64,000 nucleotides of DNA from the NCBI GenBank assembly GCA_013368315.1, contig JAACJM010000295.1:32453-96452 (forward strand). Reading direction: 5' to 3'. This document shows, one piece after another, positions 21,500 through 34,430 of this stretch (positions within the stretch are counted from its first letter, which is position 1; every line of letters begins with the position of its first letter). The notes under the pieces were generated by a model that saw only the letters and a program-made list of their open reading frames with translations, was not told where the DNA came from and did not search any database. The stretch comes from Tetrapyrgos nigripes. Its lineage: Eukaryota > Basidiomycota > Agaricomycetes > Agaricales > Campanellaceae. The translations under genes were made by a program, and so were the position numbers.

Positions 21500-23590
21500 A
21501 TTGCAAACAGGTAACAGTGGCTACAAATCAGCCAGTTGTTGGGGGCATTGGGAGGTGCCAAATGCTGTCCCTGGCAACAATGAGAACATTAGCCAGTGTC
21601 AGAAATGACCATGTGCTCACTTTTGGCAATGTTGCTGGACCCTGCCTTGACAATGATGATGCCCAAACAATGTGGAGAAAAATACTTGTCTGGTGGAAAT
21701 GGGGGGTCTACTGGTTTCAACTGGTGCTCTGCCAAATTTTGGCCCTACCAGTTGAAACCAGTAATCTTTCAAAATACTGATGCATTCAATGAGGCGAAAC
21801 ATTTATTAGATGACCTTTTGGCACAGCAGATACTTCCCACATCACTTTTGAACCATCTTCTGACTGTTGAGGATATTGAGGAAGGGAAGGCTCATATTGT
21901 GGATCATCTCAAATCTTCTGCTGGGGTGCTGACAGGGTTACATATCAGAAGATTCTAGCCCTGGACAATGAAGTTCTTTGCGCATTCCTCAATGAATGTA
22001 TCAGAACTAAGCTGATTACCATCCAGGTAGCTATTGCAAAAAAGGGGAAGTCTGGCAGATGCATATTGTGCAGTAGGTCTAGAGAGCTGCCTCTTGAAAT
22101 TCCTGTCCTTGTTGATTCACCTGCACAGCTACAAAGTTCTGGAAAAAAACAATCTACTACCAGCCTTGCAAAATGGCTTTCAATCAAAATCCCACATGAA
22201 TAACAATGCTTCTAAGGACTTTAATTGACAAAGCTATGGCAGAGGGGGACACTCTGCATGTTGTCTTTCTGGATTCTCCAATGCATTTATATCAGCAGAT
22301 CACTCCTTTCTCTGGCTGTGGATGCAAACTCTGGGACTTGCTGGTATCTACTTTGACTGGATACATATGTTGTATCAGAACATGTCATATGTGGTTTCAC
22401 TCAATGGCATCATCTCAGACACATTCCAGGCAGGAATGGGTGTCTTAATTGGTGATCCTTTATCTCTGACCCTTTGGATTATTCTCATGGCAGATTTCAC
22501 TTTGCCCAAAGATCCAAATCATGTTGTGTTGATCCTTAATGTGCAGGTATCACATTTAGAACATGCTGATGATGGTGTTCTTGTGTGTAAAAATCCCATT
22601 GGATTACAAAAACATCTGCGCTCTGCTTGGGTCTGGGGAGGAGATACCCAGCTACTGTTTCATGCACTAAAGTTAGTAGCAATGGTATTTGGGCCTATAC
22701 CAAAATACCTGCCCCCTTTTAGCCTTGGTGGAACATCAATACCATTTAAAGCATCTCGTTGTTACATTGGGGTTGTAATCAAGTCAACAGCTTGCAACTA
22801 CTTTGTAGATCACTACGAAAAGAAGGCAGAAACTGCTTGATTTACATCTAAACATGTATTCAGCATTGAATCCCTTATCAGGGCTAAGAGATTACCTCTA
22901 AAGATTAGCTAGTGGACTGTCATCTGATACATGGATGTGAGATCATGCCTGATGTGGACAAGGAAGCTTTGTACAAGGTTCACAAGGTTCAAAGGGCATT
23001 TTTACGGCCCCAACTTGCTACTAGCACCTTTGTTCACAGAGGTTGGTGTCTTGCCAATTGAGTACAGGTGTACTATTTTATGTCTGAAGTATCTAAGATA
23101 TTTTTTGGAACTCCCTTCAGATAGATATGCACACATGGCTCTTAAAGCAAACATTGACATGGTCTACTCAAGTCAGCCCTGCTGGCTACAAGATCTACGC
23201 ATAGCATTGAATAATCTCTCCCCACATTTACAGCTCCCAAGTAATCTTCAGACCATGCATGTAGAGGATATAGTTCAACTGCATAAACAAGTGTCAAGAA
23301 TTGCGGACAAACACCTATCCTCAGAGATCCAGAGGATGTCTTGGACATACCTCCTTTGTGGTTGACTAGAACCACTGAAAGATGGGAAGTACATTCAGAG
23401 GACCTGGATGCTTTGTCACTATCTTGTCTTAGTTGAGCGATCACTGCTCTCTTTCTGGTAGACATGTATTTGCTGTGGCTTGACTTGGTTGGATGAAATA
23501 TAATCTTCCAAGAGAGCAAAGGCTATGTCGCTTCTGCAAGGTATCTGTGGAGACTCCAGAACATGCTGCCCTACAGAGTCTGTCAGACTC
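21500..23590 (+). pseudogene. LINE-type reverse transcriptase remnant
   Basis: The frames are broken but the order is that of a basidiomycete LINE RT. The N-terminal part is at 21517-21958; LESCLLKFLSLLIHL and NNLLPALQNGFQ at 22075-22190; the finger/palm part (DTLHVVFLD) at 22240-22275; the palm with FDWIHMLYQNMSYVVSLNG and GDPLSLTLWI at 22345-22480; the active-site block LEHADDGVLV at about 22555-22590 keeps the ADD form. The thumb/connection block LLLAPLFTEVGVLPIEYR is at 23015-23070, and the C-terminal Cys/His motif LCRFCKVSVETPEHA at about 23525-23570. At least four frame changes. A gene of this class reverse-transcribes its own RNA at the target site; this copy cannot. Confidence 0.8.
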
Positions 23591-23770
23591 ACATACTGTT
23601 AGGGAATAGCATGGGTTGGTGGGTAAGTGGTGGGTCATGGGGACAGGGTATGGCAGGGACAGGGAGAGGTTGGCTTCTCTTGACCCACTCCAAACCCATG
23701 ACCCACCAGACAGGTAAACTGATCCGCTGCCTGGATACTGCAAGGCCACCAACAGCACAATTTTGGAGTA
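23585..23770. repeat. Dispersed GGGTCATGGG/CCCATGACCC repeat
   Basis: Contains GTGGGTCATGGGGACAGGG and, 60 bp on, the inverted CCAAACCCATGACCCACCAG. Related wording recurs at 53100-53180 and more distantly at 31870-31995 and 53330-53440. Probably a non-autonomous element or part of one; boundaries are not defined. Confidence 0.4.
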
Positions 23771-24038
23771 GTCTAATAGTTATTCCAGGTTTGTAAGTAG
23801 ATAAATATCTAAACAAGACATTACCAGAGAAATGATAGGTATGCACGAAAAAATCCTTCATGATCAGTTCTTTCAACACCAAAGGAAAAATGTATCCTGA
23901 TCCATGTATGCTGTCTTGTTGTTGTTACTCTAGCCACCTCCACCAACATCGAGTGTGTTTTCAGCCAAGGCTGATTCCTTTTACCTGATATTTGCAACCC
24001 AGTTGCCTTTCAGCAGATTCTACATGTATTCTTGTTTG

Positions 24039-24452
24039 TGTTATGAATCGCCGCTCTATTCATCTCCCTATTTCATTTCTTAACTCCATGGACTATTATT
24101 CACTTTCATCATATTCCCATCATCATTCATCTTCCTTGTCTACGGTTACCATCACTTGATCTAACATGTACATCACTTATCTCCTCCGATCCCTATCTCC
24201 ATGGACATTCTCACCTATTCACTTACTCTCAATTCATTTCCTTTACATATATACCAAGGGGCTTGTAACTAGTTCGTTAGTCTGTTCACTTTGTCTCCAC
24301 CCCGCTCTCAGTACAGTGCAGTGTTGAGCATAGTCTCGCCTCTATTATTTCTCTACATCTCTTTTCCTTCTCTCGTCTCTTACATCTTGCCAATCTATCT
24401 TGTTCATTGTGTGACTTGGGTGGATAATTGCTAAGTGACAACGTCCTTGACA
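24039..24452 (+). repeat. 5' LTR of Gypsy element
   Basis: 414 bp, begins TGTTATGAATCGCC and ends CCTTGACA (TG...CA). It lacks 17 bp that the 3' LTR has after GAGCATAGTC. A TA-rich CATATATACC lies near 24246 as a possible TATA region. Confidence 0.95.
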
Positions 24453-24739
24453 CTTGAACAGACTCTCTTACACTCACCTCGCAAACAGAACCCGCAACCA
24501 CTACAAACTCTTCCATTTTACCGGACTTTCATATTCCCTATCTTTCCCCTATGGTGCCCCCAAGCCCATCAACACTACCCTGTGTGAGGAGCCTCACAGG
24601 TTAGCAGGCATGAACATCTCAAGGAGTTGTTGCACGAGGTCATCTTCTGTCTACACAGTTTTGAGACATAAAACCAGACTCGCTGATTCGAGTAGGGTGG
24701 TTTACCAACTCTGTAATTGAAATCCTAAATCATACACAC

Positions 24740-27700
24740 TGGCTCTCAACTTCAAACCATTCCTTAACAACCTACAAATTCGACCCCCACCAAAATATTG
24801 TCACAGGATCGAAGATTCAGACAGCTTCGAAAACTACTCACAACAAGTCGAAAACGCTGCATTCAACAACCACTGGATTAAACTAAATAAGAGGATGTGG
24901 GACCTAGGTGAAGTAACCATCTTCAAATACCTCCAAATAAAGATATCCCCTGAAAACACAACCCCATGATACGTGGCAGTCATAGATACTTGTTATTTTG
25001 TCCAACTTGGAAACGCTATCATCCCTAGTTGGTTCAGTCACAACGACTACGAGGACTGCGACATCTTAGAATACTGCCTTGAGGAGCACGAAGAATACCT
25101 CCAAACTCAAATCCCTAGAATAAACTACTACAATCGACTGGACAACTCTTGGGAAGACGTCTCTGAGAGTCAGTGGGATTACCTGTTCAACAGACCAGAG
25201 GATACCAACTAGTGTGTGTCCAGAAGCAAAAACCCTAGAACTCAATCATGATCACGCACTGCATCCCGAATCCCCAGTCGTATCTCCTCACCTATTGCCC
25301 TCGCCTGTATCCATTGACCCCACGCATATCACCCCCAATGACAGAAAGACTACCACGTTTTGGCTAACCACCAGTGGGACAACTGTCAAAACAATCCGTG
25401 TCCATATCGACTCTCCATACACAATCGGGTTCTTACTCAAACAGAACTAGGATACAGTCTAGAACCCATACAATCATCTGGACAACACGAGGTACCAGAA
25501 TCAACTCCCGAACCAGAACACCCACTCTCCCCTGTCGAAGCACAAAGTCCCCTTAGGAGATCTCCATCCGACAGTACACCCAGTGCTATCCAAGCACCCA
25601 TATCCATTCCTCCCCATCGAATAATCGATCTTCAGAACATCCTCTCTAACCTCGGAATGTTGGAACACAACGAACCCGCCTCAGCCACCGCTGCTGCAGG
25701 AGGAACAAACAGACCTCCCGCCAATGCCGATATCCTCTCTGACGATGACCAACTCCCAAATAAAACCACGAAGGAAAGAGGATCGAAACCAGACAAGTTT
25801 ACAGGAGAATGTAACTTGGTGAAAGACTGGTTAGCCGAGTTCAATAACTACGTCTGACTTAACAAAGGAGTATACCCCACGGAAAACGAGAAAATAGCAC
25901 TGTTTCTCACACTCTTCACTGGAGAAAGAGCAGGACGATGGGCTCACAATATGATGGCGAAAATCCATGAAGAAGATGATGATTTCAGTGATAGCGACGA
26001 AGAGTATTGGAGCACCAACGAAGACTCATTGCTAGGGTCAAAGAAGAAGAAGAAGTGGATGTTGCGAGAAATAAAACAACAATTCCCCCATGACTTCAAG
26101 CCAATGTCCTGAAAGACGCAAGCACAAGCAAAAATAGAGGTCATAGGGATGGAAGGAGCATTGGCAGATATAGATAGATACAATTCTGAATTTGAGTCAT
26201 ACACTAAAGATACTGGCTATAACAATGAAGCTTTAATGAAGTACTATCGAAAAGGGCTCCTGAGAGGATTGGCAGATTGAATTTCCTACCTACCATCCCA
26301 ACCCAACATATGACTTGGGTAGAAAGGCAGACCGAGAAGGTTCTATGGAGTAAACAACGAGGGGAAGGAGAGCGACAGACCAAAGGATCACAGAAGGCAG
26401 GAGGGAGTCGAACGAGAAGCATGGAAGTACATAAATGCCTTCCAGAACAATAACCCAGATGCATCCCCAAAAGTTAAATATCCACCTAAACTGACAAACG
26501 AGGAAAGGGAAAGAATGAAGAAAGAGGGACGATGCTTTGGTTGTCAAGGTCTAGGACATACTAGATTCAACTGCCCTACATTCCCTAGATGCAGCACGAG
26601 CAATTCAGACAACATGACAGGGAAACCTTCAATCGGGGCAACTACTACTGAACCTTCACCCCCAGGAACCAATACCACCATGAAGGAGATTGCCGAAGAA
26701 TTCACTGCCAAAGTCAGGGCGTTATCTGGGGAAGAAAAGGAGAAGGCAACAGGCTACTTGAAGGACCTCATAACAGAATCAGATTTTTGAATACCTCCCC
26801 TGTCACATCGTCAGGAGGAGGAATGTGGACATATATACCAGTAAAAAATAGGCAATACACGAGCCTTATACCCTTTGTAAGCCACAATTCCCATCTAAGC
26901 TAAGAATCATGGCAATCACTCAGAATCGACTAGAAACGGAATTAATCAGTAAAATAACTGGACGAAAAATCGATGCAATCACTTTACTGGACAGCAGGGC
27001 AGAAGGAGTTATTATCAACAACACTTTTGCTCAAAAACATCACCTGAATTGAATCCCCGTAGAAAAACCCTTCCCAGTACAAAATGTTGACAGATCCAAA
27101 AATGTTATGGGATGGGTGACACACTACACCATCCAAAAGTTACGGATCTATACACAAGATCAAAAATTGTATCACGAGGAAACTTCCAAATTTTATATTA
27201 CAGACATCAGTAAACAAGATATCATTCTGGGAACCAACTGGCTAGAACACCACAACCCAGAAATCAACTGGGTGACCTCAGAAGCTAACTTGACGTGCTG
27301 TAATGATACCTGTGTGTTAGAGAACCCACCAGTTAAAATCAGAGCTAAGTCGAATATACATCCCACGAAACCAAGACAACCTGAAGTAGTTGATCCTAGA
27401 ACATATCATTGGGAATACCAAGTGTTATACAAAGAACCTACAGGACCCTATAAACCAGTAGCACAGCCAAAGGTAGCGGGACAACAATGAAGATCACGGT
27501 CTTAGAACACTCGCTCGAAACTGATCGAATTAGGAGCACTGTTATCCTCAGAAGATACAACCGGACAATGGGAAGTTCCACACCAATGGAGTGAACTCGC
27601 CATGGAATATATCAACGTTCCAGAAAATGTCATCGGGAACCAAGCTGAGTATCTGAGCAGCTTTTACAAAAGCACAACAAATCACTGAAAACAAACCAAC

Positions 27701-30624
27701 AACAGACCAACTGACATCACTGGAAGAACGAATCCCCAAACAATATCACAATTACTTGCCAGTATTCGATAAAGAAACCTCAGAACGTCTACCCCAATGA
27801 AGCAGTTGGGACCATGCAATCAAACTACGAAAAGACTTTCAACCGCGAACATGCAAAACATACCCTCTATCACCAAACAAACAAACCGAGTTAGACTCTT
27901 TCCTAGACGAAAGTCTCAAAAAAGGATACATTAAACCATCGAAGTCACCCATGGCAAGTCCTTTCTTCTTCGTCAAAAAAAAGGATGGAAAACTATGACC
28001 ATTACAGGACTACAGAGAGCTGAACAAGGGCACTATAAAGAACGCGTATCCCTTACCACTTATCCCAGAGTTGATCGACAAACTCAAAAATGCACACGTA
28101 TTCTCCAAAATCGACCTCTGATGGGGATATAACAATGTCCGAATCAAGGAAGGGGACGAATGGAAAGCCGCCTTCAAGACCAATCGGGGACTTTTTGAAC
28201 CAACAGTCATGTTCTTTGGACTCATGAATTCACCTGCTACCTTCCAAGCAATGATGAATACAATCTTTAAGGATCTCATTGATCAAGGGAAGGTCATTAT
28301 TTATATGGATGATATTCTCATATTCACCCATGATTTATCAGAACACCGTGAACTCGTACAAAAGGTGTTACAACGCTTATGGGACAACGACTTATATGCG
28401 AAGCCAGAAAAGTGCACTTTCGAAACTGATAAGGTCGACTTCCTGGGTCTTATCGTCTCCCACGACACCTTAGCAATGGACCCTGCTAAAGTAGCAGGAG
28501 TGATCAATTGGCCAACCCCAAAAACGGTAAAAGAAGTACAAGCATTCCTAGACGGTTCATCAAAGACTTTTCAAAAATCACACAACCACTGTTCAACCTA
28601 ACCAAAAAGGATAACCAGTGGAGTTGGGGAGCAGCAGCAGAGGAGGTCTTTCAATCACTCAAAGCAGCCTTCACCTCCAGACCAGTCCTACTGATGCCCG
28701 ATCATACCAAACCATATTGAGTAGAAGTTGACGCATCGGAATATGCAACAGGGGGAATACTCATGCAAACTGGAGATGACAATCGAATCTCCAAGTCACT
28801 CTCCAAGACAGAACAAAACTATGATATCCACAACAAAGAGTTACTTGCGATCATACGGGCATTAGAAGCATGGCGACATTACCTGGAAGGAGCCCCACAC
28901 TCCATTGAAATCTTGACTGATCATCACAACCTGATGAACTTCCAAACGGCTCCGAAACTTAGCTGACGACAGGCACGATGGGCACTGTTCCTGACACAAT
29001 TTGAGTTCTCCCTAATTCATAAACCAGGAAGCCTTAACAAAGCTGATCCGTTATCCAGACGACCAGATCATTGGATCGGAATAGAAAATGACAATGCCAA
29101 TAGAGTCCTACTTGACCCCAAGTTCTTCCATATCCGAGCAACCAGACAAGGAACTGTAACTGCCATAGGAGACGTGGAACTACGGCAAAGGATCAAAGAG
29201 TCCCCCAAAAGGGACCTCAAAGTAGTGAGTGCCCTCGACGTCATCCTACAAAACGGACCACGGTCCCTGGTAAAAAATCTACAGGAATGGAACTACGAGG
29301 ACGGGATCATATTGTTCCGTGGAAAAATATATGTCCCAGCCGACAACGATCTCCGATGGGACATCGTAAAATTACACCACACTCTGGAAGATGTAAGACC
29401 TACAAACTAGTCAGCAGAGAATTCTGGTGGCCAGGGATGTCGGTATTCATCAGAGACTACGTCAACAGTTGTGCCAAATGTCAACTAACAAAACCCAACA
29501 ATAATCCAATCTGGGTCCCCTTGGTACCCACCAAAATTCCAGAACGACCCTTCAGAACTATCACGACCGACTTCATCATGGATCTCCCCGAATGTAAAGG
29601 GTTCAATGCAGTACATATTGTCGTTGACAGGTCAACCAAAACCGTCATTATATCGCCGTGCACAAAAACAATTGACAGTGACGGCACGGTTAACCTCCTG
29701 CTTGACCACACATGGCAGCGATATGGACCGTGGGATAAAATGATCTCTGACCGAGGACCACAGTTTGCTAGCAAAGTCATGGCCACGATCCACAAGAAGC
29801 TCGGAGTAAAATCAGCCCTGAGTACAGCTTATCACCTGCAGACAGACGGAGAATCGGAGCGATACAACCAAGAGCTAGAGCAATTCTTACGGGTCTTCTG
29901 CAATTACTGACAGGAAGACTGGGTAGACTACATACCATATGCAGAGTTCAGCCATAATACTAGAGTTCACTCAGCAACCAGGAAATCACCATTCGAACTC
30001 TTACACGGATATCAACTGTGATTCTTTCTGGCGTTCAACCTGACATCTAACTTACCAACAGTCGAAGAACGACTTGAAAACCTTAACTGACTCAGAGACG
30101 AGCTCAAAACCAGTCTATCTTCAGCAGCAGAAACCATGAAGACTCAGCATGGGAACCACTCTATACCATGGATGGGGTACAAAGTTGGGGATAGAGTGTT
30201 ACTCGATGGGAAAAATCTAAAAACGATGAGACCAAAAGCTAAGTTGTCTGATTGTCGTCATGGACCATTCAAAATCATTGAGAAAATCAGCGAGGTCAAC
30301 TATAAGTTGAAATTACCAAAGACTTGGTGAATACACCCTGTCTTTCATGCATCATTACTGTCACCATACGTTGAGACAGACGCACATGGGCCAAATTACC
30401 CCAAACCACCCGCGGAGTTACTGGATGCAGGTGAAGAATACGACGTAGAAAAAATACTGGACTCGAAGCCCACCAGGAATAGAAAGGGGACTCAATACCT
30501 GATCAAATGGTTGGACTACCCTGACTCTGAGAACTCTTGGGTTCCCATGTCCAACCTGTCAAATGTAATGGACATGGTCGAGAAATTCCATCTGGAACAC
30601 CCACGGGCGTATCGACACAAGTAG
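24740..30624 (+). pseudogene. Gypsy Gag-Pol polyprotein, multiply stopped
   Basis: Domains in order. Gag from about 24740, with zinc knuckle CFGCQGLGHTRFNC at about 26530-26575. Protease at about 26985, where the DSGA motif reads LDSRAEG. RT with YMDD at about 28302-28313 and the LGLIVSHD block. RNase H/connection (VDASEYATGG, DHHNLMNFQ) about 28720-28960. Integrase with HHCC remnants, Asp at TTDFIMDLP, Asp at SDRGPQF and Glu at TDGESERYNQ (29565-29880). Chromodomain (EYDVEKIL, LIKWLDYPDSENSWVP) 30437-30560, natural stop TAG about 30622. In-frame stops I located, all TGA: 24967, 25855, 26110, 26278, 27050, 27798, 27996, 28119, 28718, 28964, 29908, 30019, 30088 and 30328. Frameshifts at about 28550 and 29395, others likely. 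Confidence 0.9.
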
Positions 30625-31296
30625 ACAGCGTTTACTGTCAAATGTTAACAAGGTCAGGTCCCCGTCCAATCAGAGAACGTCTTAATCATAAACACAACTG
30701 CATTCAACATTCCTGAACAATGACCCTATCACTTCCTAATTCCTCTGATATCATAGACCAAATAGCCACCATTCCCACCACCGCCCTCGCAGCCAACACC
30801 CAGACAACGACCACCACAGAATCATGGCAACCAGAGTGGTGGCAACAATCCAATGGACAGCGTTGTACATACAGATGACGCTCTGGACGACGGTGTCGAC
30901 TCCAAATAGGACACCCAGGAGAACACAATGGGGTCAAACAGTGTGCATGGGGAGGAGAAGATGGAGGAAGGCGATGCAGATTGGGACAGGGACATAGGGC
31001 TAGATGTGTAGCTCACTGGACGTCTCTTTGGGCAGAACACAGGGGAAACATCGGATGGGGAGATGCAACTATATGGGGGGCTCATGTCGTTGAACAGGAT
31101 GAGGACAATGGATGGACTCAACCTCGGTCTGGGGATCAGTAATCAACCCTACTGGATGGGGGGATGTCACAGAGCCAGGGCCTGAGACCTGGCCAGACGA
31201 AGCAGAGTTAACGAGAAAGCTCTTCGAAAATTGGAAAAGGTATTGTGTTAATTGGCGTACGAGCTCCGGTGCAAGCTCGTCCTAAGGAGGGGGTAG

Positions 31297-31727
31297 TGTT
31301 ACAAATTGCCGCTCTATTCATCTCCCTATTTCATTTCTTAACTCCATGGACTATTATTCACTTTCATCATATTCCCATCATCATTCATCTTCCTTGTCTA
31401 CAGTTACCATCACTTGATCTAACATGTACATCACTTATCTCCTCCGATCCCTATCTCCATGGACATTCTCACCTATTCACTCACTCTCAATTCATTTCCT
31501 TTACATATATACCAAGGGGCTGGTAACTAGTTTGTTAGTCTGTTCACTTTGTCTCCACTCCGCTCTCAGTACAGTGCAGTGTTGAGCATAGTCAGCTACT
31601 CATACGTCTCTCGCCTCTATTATTTCTCTACATCTCTTTTCCTTCTCTTGTCTCTTACATCTTGCCAATCTATCTTGTTCATTGTGTGACTTGGGTGGAT
31701 AATTGCTAAGTGACAACGTCCTTGACA
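31297..31727 (+). repeat. 3' LTR of Gypsy element
   Basis: 431 bp, begins TGTTACAAATTGCC and ends CCTTGACA. About ten substitutions and a 17-bp presence/absence separate it from the 5' LTR; four substitutions are CG in one LTR against TG or CA in the other. Confidence 0.95.
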
Positions 31728-31732
31728 GTTTG

Positions 31733-32146
31733 AGGATGGCCTGAGGTTGAGGTTGCTGATAAGGATGCAGGGGACATTGAGATGCCAGAAGGGTACAGTG
31801 ATATTGTAGGTCTACTTAGTAATATGTAGATGTACTTACTCTAGCTATATGTATGTACCCATAAACCTGTGGGTTTTGCTTCAGACCTGTCTCCCCTGTC
31901 ATTACCCTTGACCTGTGAAGGTGGTGAATGGTATCAACGGGTACATGGATGGGTTAGAATTGTTTCCCTATGGGATCCCCATGCTGTTCCCTACATACTG
32001 TAAATCTTCACAATCTTTTGCAGGAAACAGTTAAAGCTGCCAAGGGCTGGGTAATCCCTACAATTCTTACAAGTCAATCTGCATTATATTGGTTCAAAAA
32101 AGATGTTTGACCAGGATATTATAGGGCTATGTGCTAAGTATGTTTA
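31733..32146. other. Non-coding; contains a dispersed repeat at about 31870-31995
   Basis: 31870-31995 (CCCTTGACCTGTGAAGG, GGTACATGGATGGGTTAGAA, CTATGGGATCCCCATGCTGT) resembles 53335-53440 in the same orientation. No coding region recognised. Confidence 0.4.
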
Positions 32147-32658
32147 CTCATTGTCACAGAAAGTGACAGTCCAGGTATTTTTCCACCAAATCTCTACCAC
32201 TGTATCTCTATGACAACTGCATTTTTTGGCTTCAAACAAGTTGTAGACAGATTCAGTAGTAAAATAGAAAGCTTTTGACACTCAAGTTGGGGTACCCCAG
32301 GCAAGTGATTCTTCTGTAGATGGGAATTTTGCAAAACCCCACTTTGCCACTCTTCTTTAAATATCTCACACAGTTTTATTACAACTGCTGGAGTGAGTTC
32401 CAATCCCTGTTTTTGAGGCTGCGCTTTCTCCTGGTGTAGTCAGAATTTTCGAAAGGAGATCATGTAGTGATATAGCAAAATGAGGTTTTCCAAAATGCCC
32501 CTTTCTTGAAGTAACTCTTCACTGGGGCATCTCAAATTTGGTGTCAAATTCTTTCTATTTTAATAAACAATACTACAACTTGATTGAAGCCAACAGATAC
32601 AGCCATTATAGAGATATCATCAAAAAATAGGTAGACCATCACTTTCCATGACAATGAG
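32147..32658. mobile_element. 512-bp foldback MITE with TA duplication
   Basis: The left half (CTCATTGTCACAGAAAGTGA...) and the right half (...TCACTTTCCATGACAATGAG) are inverted repeats along almost the whole element, meeting near 32400-32420; identity is moderate and includes a GGCTTCAA.CAAGTTGTAG block and a TAAAATAGAAAG block. Both ends are flanked by TA (32145-32146, 32659-32660), as for Tc1/mariner-related MITEs. No coding capacity. Confidence 0.7.
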
Positions 32659-32939
32659 TATGAGATCTCCACTCACTGGGCAAACACTAGAATGTTTATT
32701 GCACCAGAGGAGACAATGGAACACTAATACCATGATTATGCTTGTTCTGACAGAACAAATGCCCTACCACCTTCTGTGTAAGTGCGTGATTCAGCTCAGG
32801 AAGTCTTTACAGGCAGCTGTGCATAGGGGGGCCGCCTTGCCCTTGTAACACCTTATTACCAATTAGGTGACTACGCAACGCCACCACGCCTGGCCCTGAA
32901 GGGGCCACTTGGCGTGTATCTATCTATCTATCTTCCTCC

Positions 32940-33275
32940 CTAAGCAGTAGCCTCGCAAGACACCGAATCAATAGTCCAATTAGCTTGGACTCCCTCCTTT
33001 GTCTCTCTGGGCCATCCTTCAAGGATGGGAATAGTGTCTTCAACTGGCTTTCCGTTGATGGCGAGACTACCTTGAACAGTAAAGGTGCTGTCTTCATTTG
33101 CGACAAAAGCAGATGTAGGATTTTGCTATGTAAGTACAGAATTATACATAGCAAGGTTAGCAGTAGATCCAAGATTGGAATTGAATGATGAATGAGTTTG
33201 GAATGAGTAGTCTTAGCTGAAGGATAAGTACATACAATGATTAAGCTGCCAGTGCCTGCATTGATGGAGAGAGAA
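32940..33275 (-). pseudogene. Gene fragment, two exons
   Basis: The minus strand reads LVLGHSLSINAGTGSLII, then a GTATGT...TACATAG intron of about 70 bp, then QNPTSAFVANEDSTF, LAINGKPVEDTIPILEGWP and TKEGVQANWTIDS before a TAG at 32940-32942. Join phase is consistent. The protein family is not recognised; the 5' end is lost, as upstream minus-strand frames are closed. A plus-strand remnant adjoins at 33313. Confidence 0.4.
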
Positions 33276-33312
33276 TGGCCAAGGACTAATTTAACACCTC
33301 GAGATCAGCCAA

Positions 33313-33489
33313 ATGGCAGAGGGAGAAGACAAGGAAAAGGCTCGCCAAAGACTCGGTGGTGAGACTGTCATTGACCTCAATGGCTATTTCAGGGTCATGA
33401 CAAAGTCGCAAGAAGCAAAGTCACCTCACTGACGCTTGATTGCAGAAGCACTGGCCGCGATGAAAACTTTAGAGAGGCTAAAGACCATT
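33313..33489 (+). pseudogene. Gene fragment with TGA in frame
   Basis: Starts MAEGEDKEKARQRLGGE and runs through DLNGYFRVMTKSQEAKSPH, a TGA at 33430-33432, then RLIAEALAAMKTLERLKTI up to a GTGAGT donor at 33490. Sense continues across the TGA, which could be a decayed CGA (Arg), the pattern seen in the retroelements of this window. Family not recognised and no further exon found. Confidence 0.35.
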
Positions 33490-34430
33490 GTGAGTGAGTG
33501 GTTTGGATGAAAATCTTTGGGGATTTGTCCGGTCACCTTTTATACCTGAAGCTCGAGTGTCTAGAGGGCAAGATTTTCCAGATGGTACGGGGAACCTTCA
33601 CGGCAGTCATTTGCTTCCTTCTCACTGACTTCTGTGTGGAGTCCCAGTATGGTAGTAAAGCCTTGCCCTTCAAGCTCGAAATGGACATCCCAAAAATTCA
33701 TACTATTGCTATCACTAATCACATCGCATTGATATACCTGAAAGGCCTAACAATAATGTAGAAGTATTGACAAAGGTCGACTTGGAAGCTTTGAACAAGG
33801 TGAAAGTGCTGGAGGATTACTGAGATTATTGATACTGATCCCGCAGTCCCAGCCCAAGTAATACACTCCTCCTTCTCCCGCTGCGCAGCTCGCAAAAAAT
33901 GATTGTAGTAAGGCAGAATCGAGGCAGAACACCATACCCAAGTAGAGGCTCTTTGTGAAGAAGACAGTTGTACAACGTTGCCGATACATGTAGTCCATCT
34001 TAAGAAACGAACTGCCAAGTAGACGAGACCAATGGTCATCAGTGCATACAAAGTATACTCAGAGCAATGCATATCCAAGTCAGTCCTACACAGATCCCAT
34101 CAAAAATCCCTTCGAATAAGTATGCACATATGTAGATACCGTCTGTAATCCTCCCCAAAATCCGTGGATCTACCCTGACACGTCGAGTACGCCCAGTGTT
34201 CCATGAACAACGTAAGTAGTAACACCTACCTCATTGAGATCAAACTTAGAACTTAGTCAAGAGCTAGCGCTAGCATATGATACAAGACGAATCAGGCTCA
34301 GGCTTCGTCAGACGAGCTTCCAACTTTGCTCTTAAAGTGCCCTCAGAAGAGAGGTAATCAGAATTCCTGCGAGAACGTCCGTCATCAGATATCAAAAACG
34401 CAGTAAAACATATAGTATTAATATTAGTGC
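33490..34430. other. No gene I can support
   Basis: Open frames on both strands (33498-33761 plus; 33719-34078 minus) have no motif. The right part (34080-34430) is probably the 3' flank of the minus-strand gene ending at 34431. Confidence 0.35.

Larger units (their letters stand above)
24039..31727 (+). mobile_element. Ty3/Gypsy chromovirus, full length
   Basis: Two long terminal repeats (24039-24452 and 31297-31727) bracket gag, protease, RT, RNase H, integrase and a chromodomain in the Gypsy order. The 5-bp target duplication GTTTG is exact (24034-24038 and 31728-31732). A polypurine tract (AAGGAGGGGG) precedes the 3' LTR. The element is structurally complete but its ORF has more than a dozen TGA stops and several frameshifts, so it is non-autonomous now. 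It inserted into non-genic DNA just downstream of the LINE remnant. Confidence 0.95.

Noticed and set aside
33360..33488. Minus-strand signal-peptide-like start MVFSLSKVFIAASASA joined to the 32940-33275 exons
   Set aside because: No splice combination I tried joins it in frame, and the opposite strand reads more like a real exon there.
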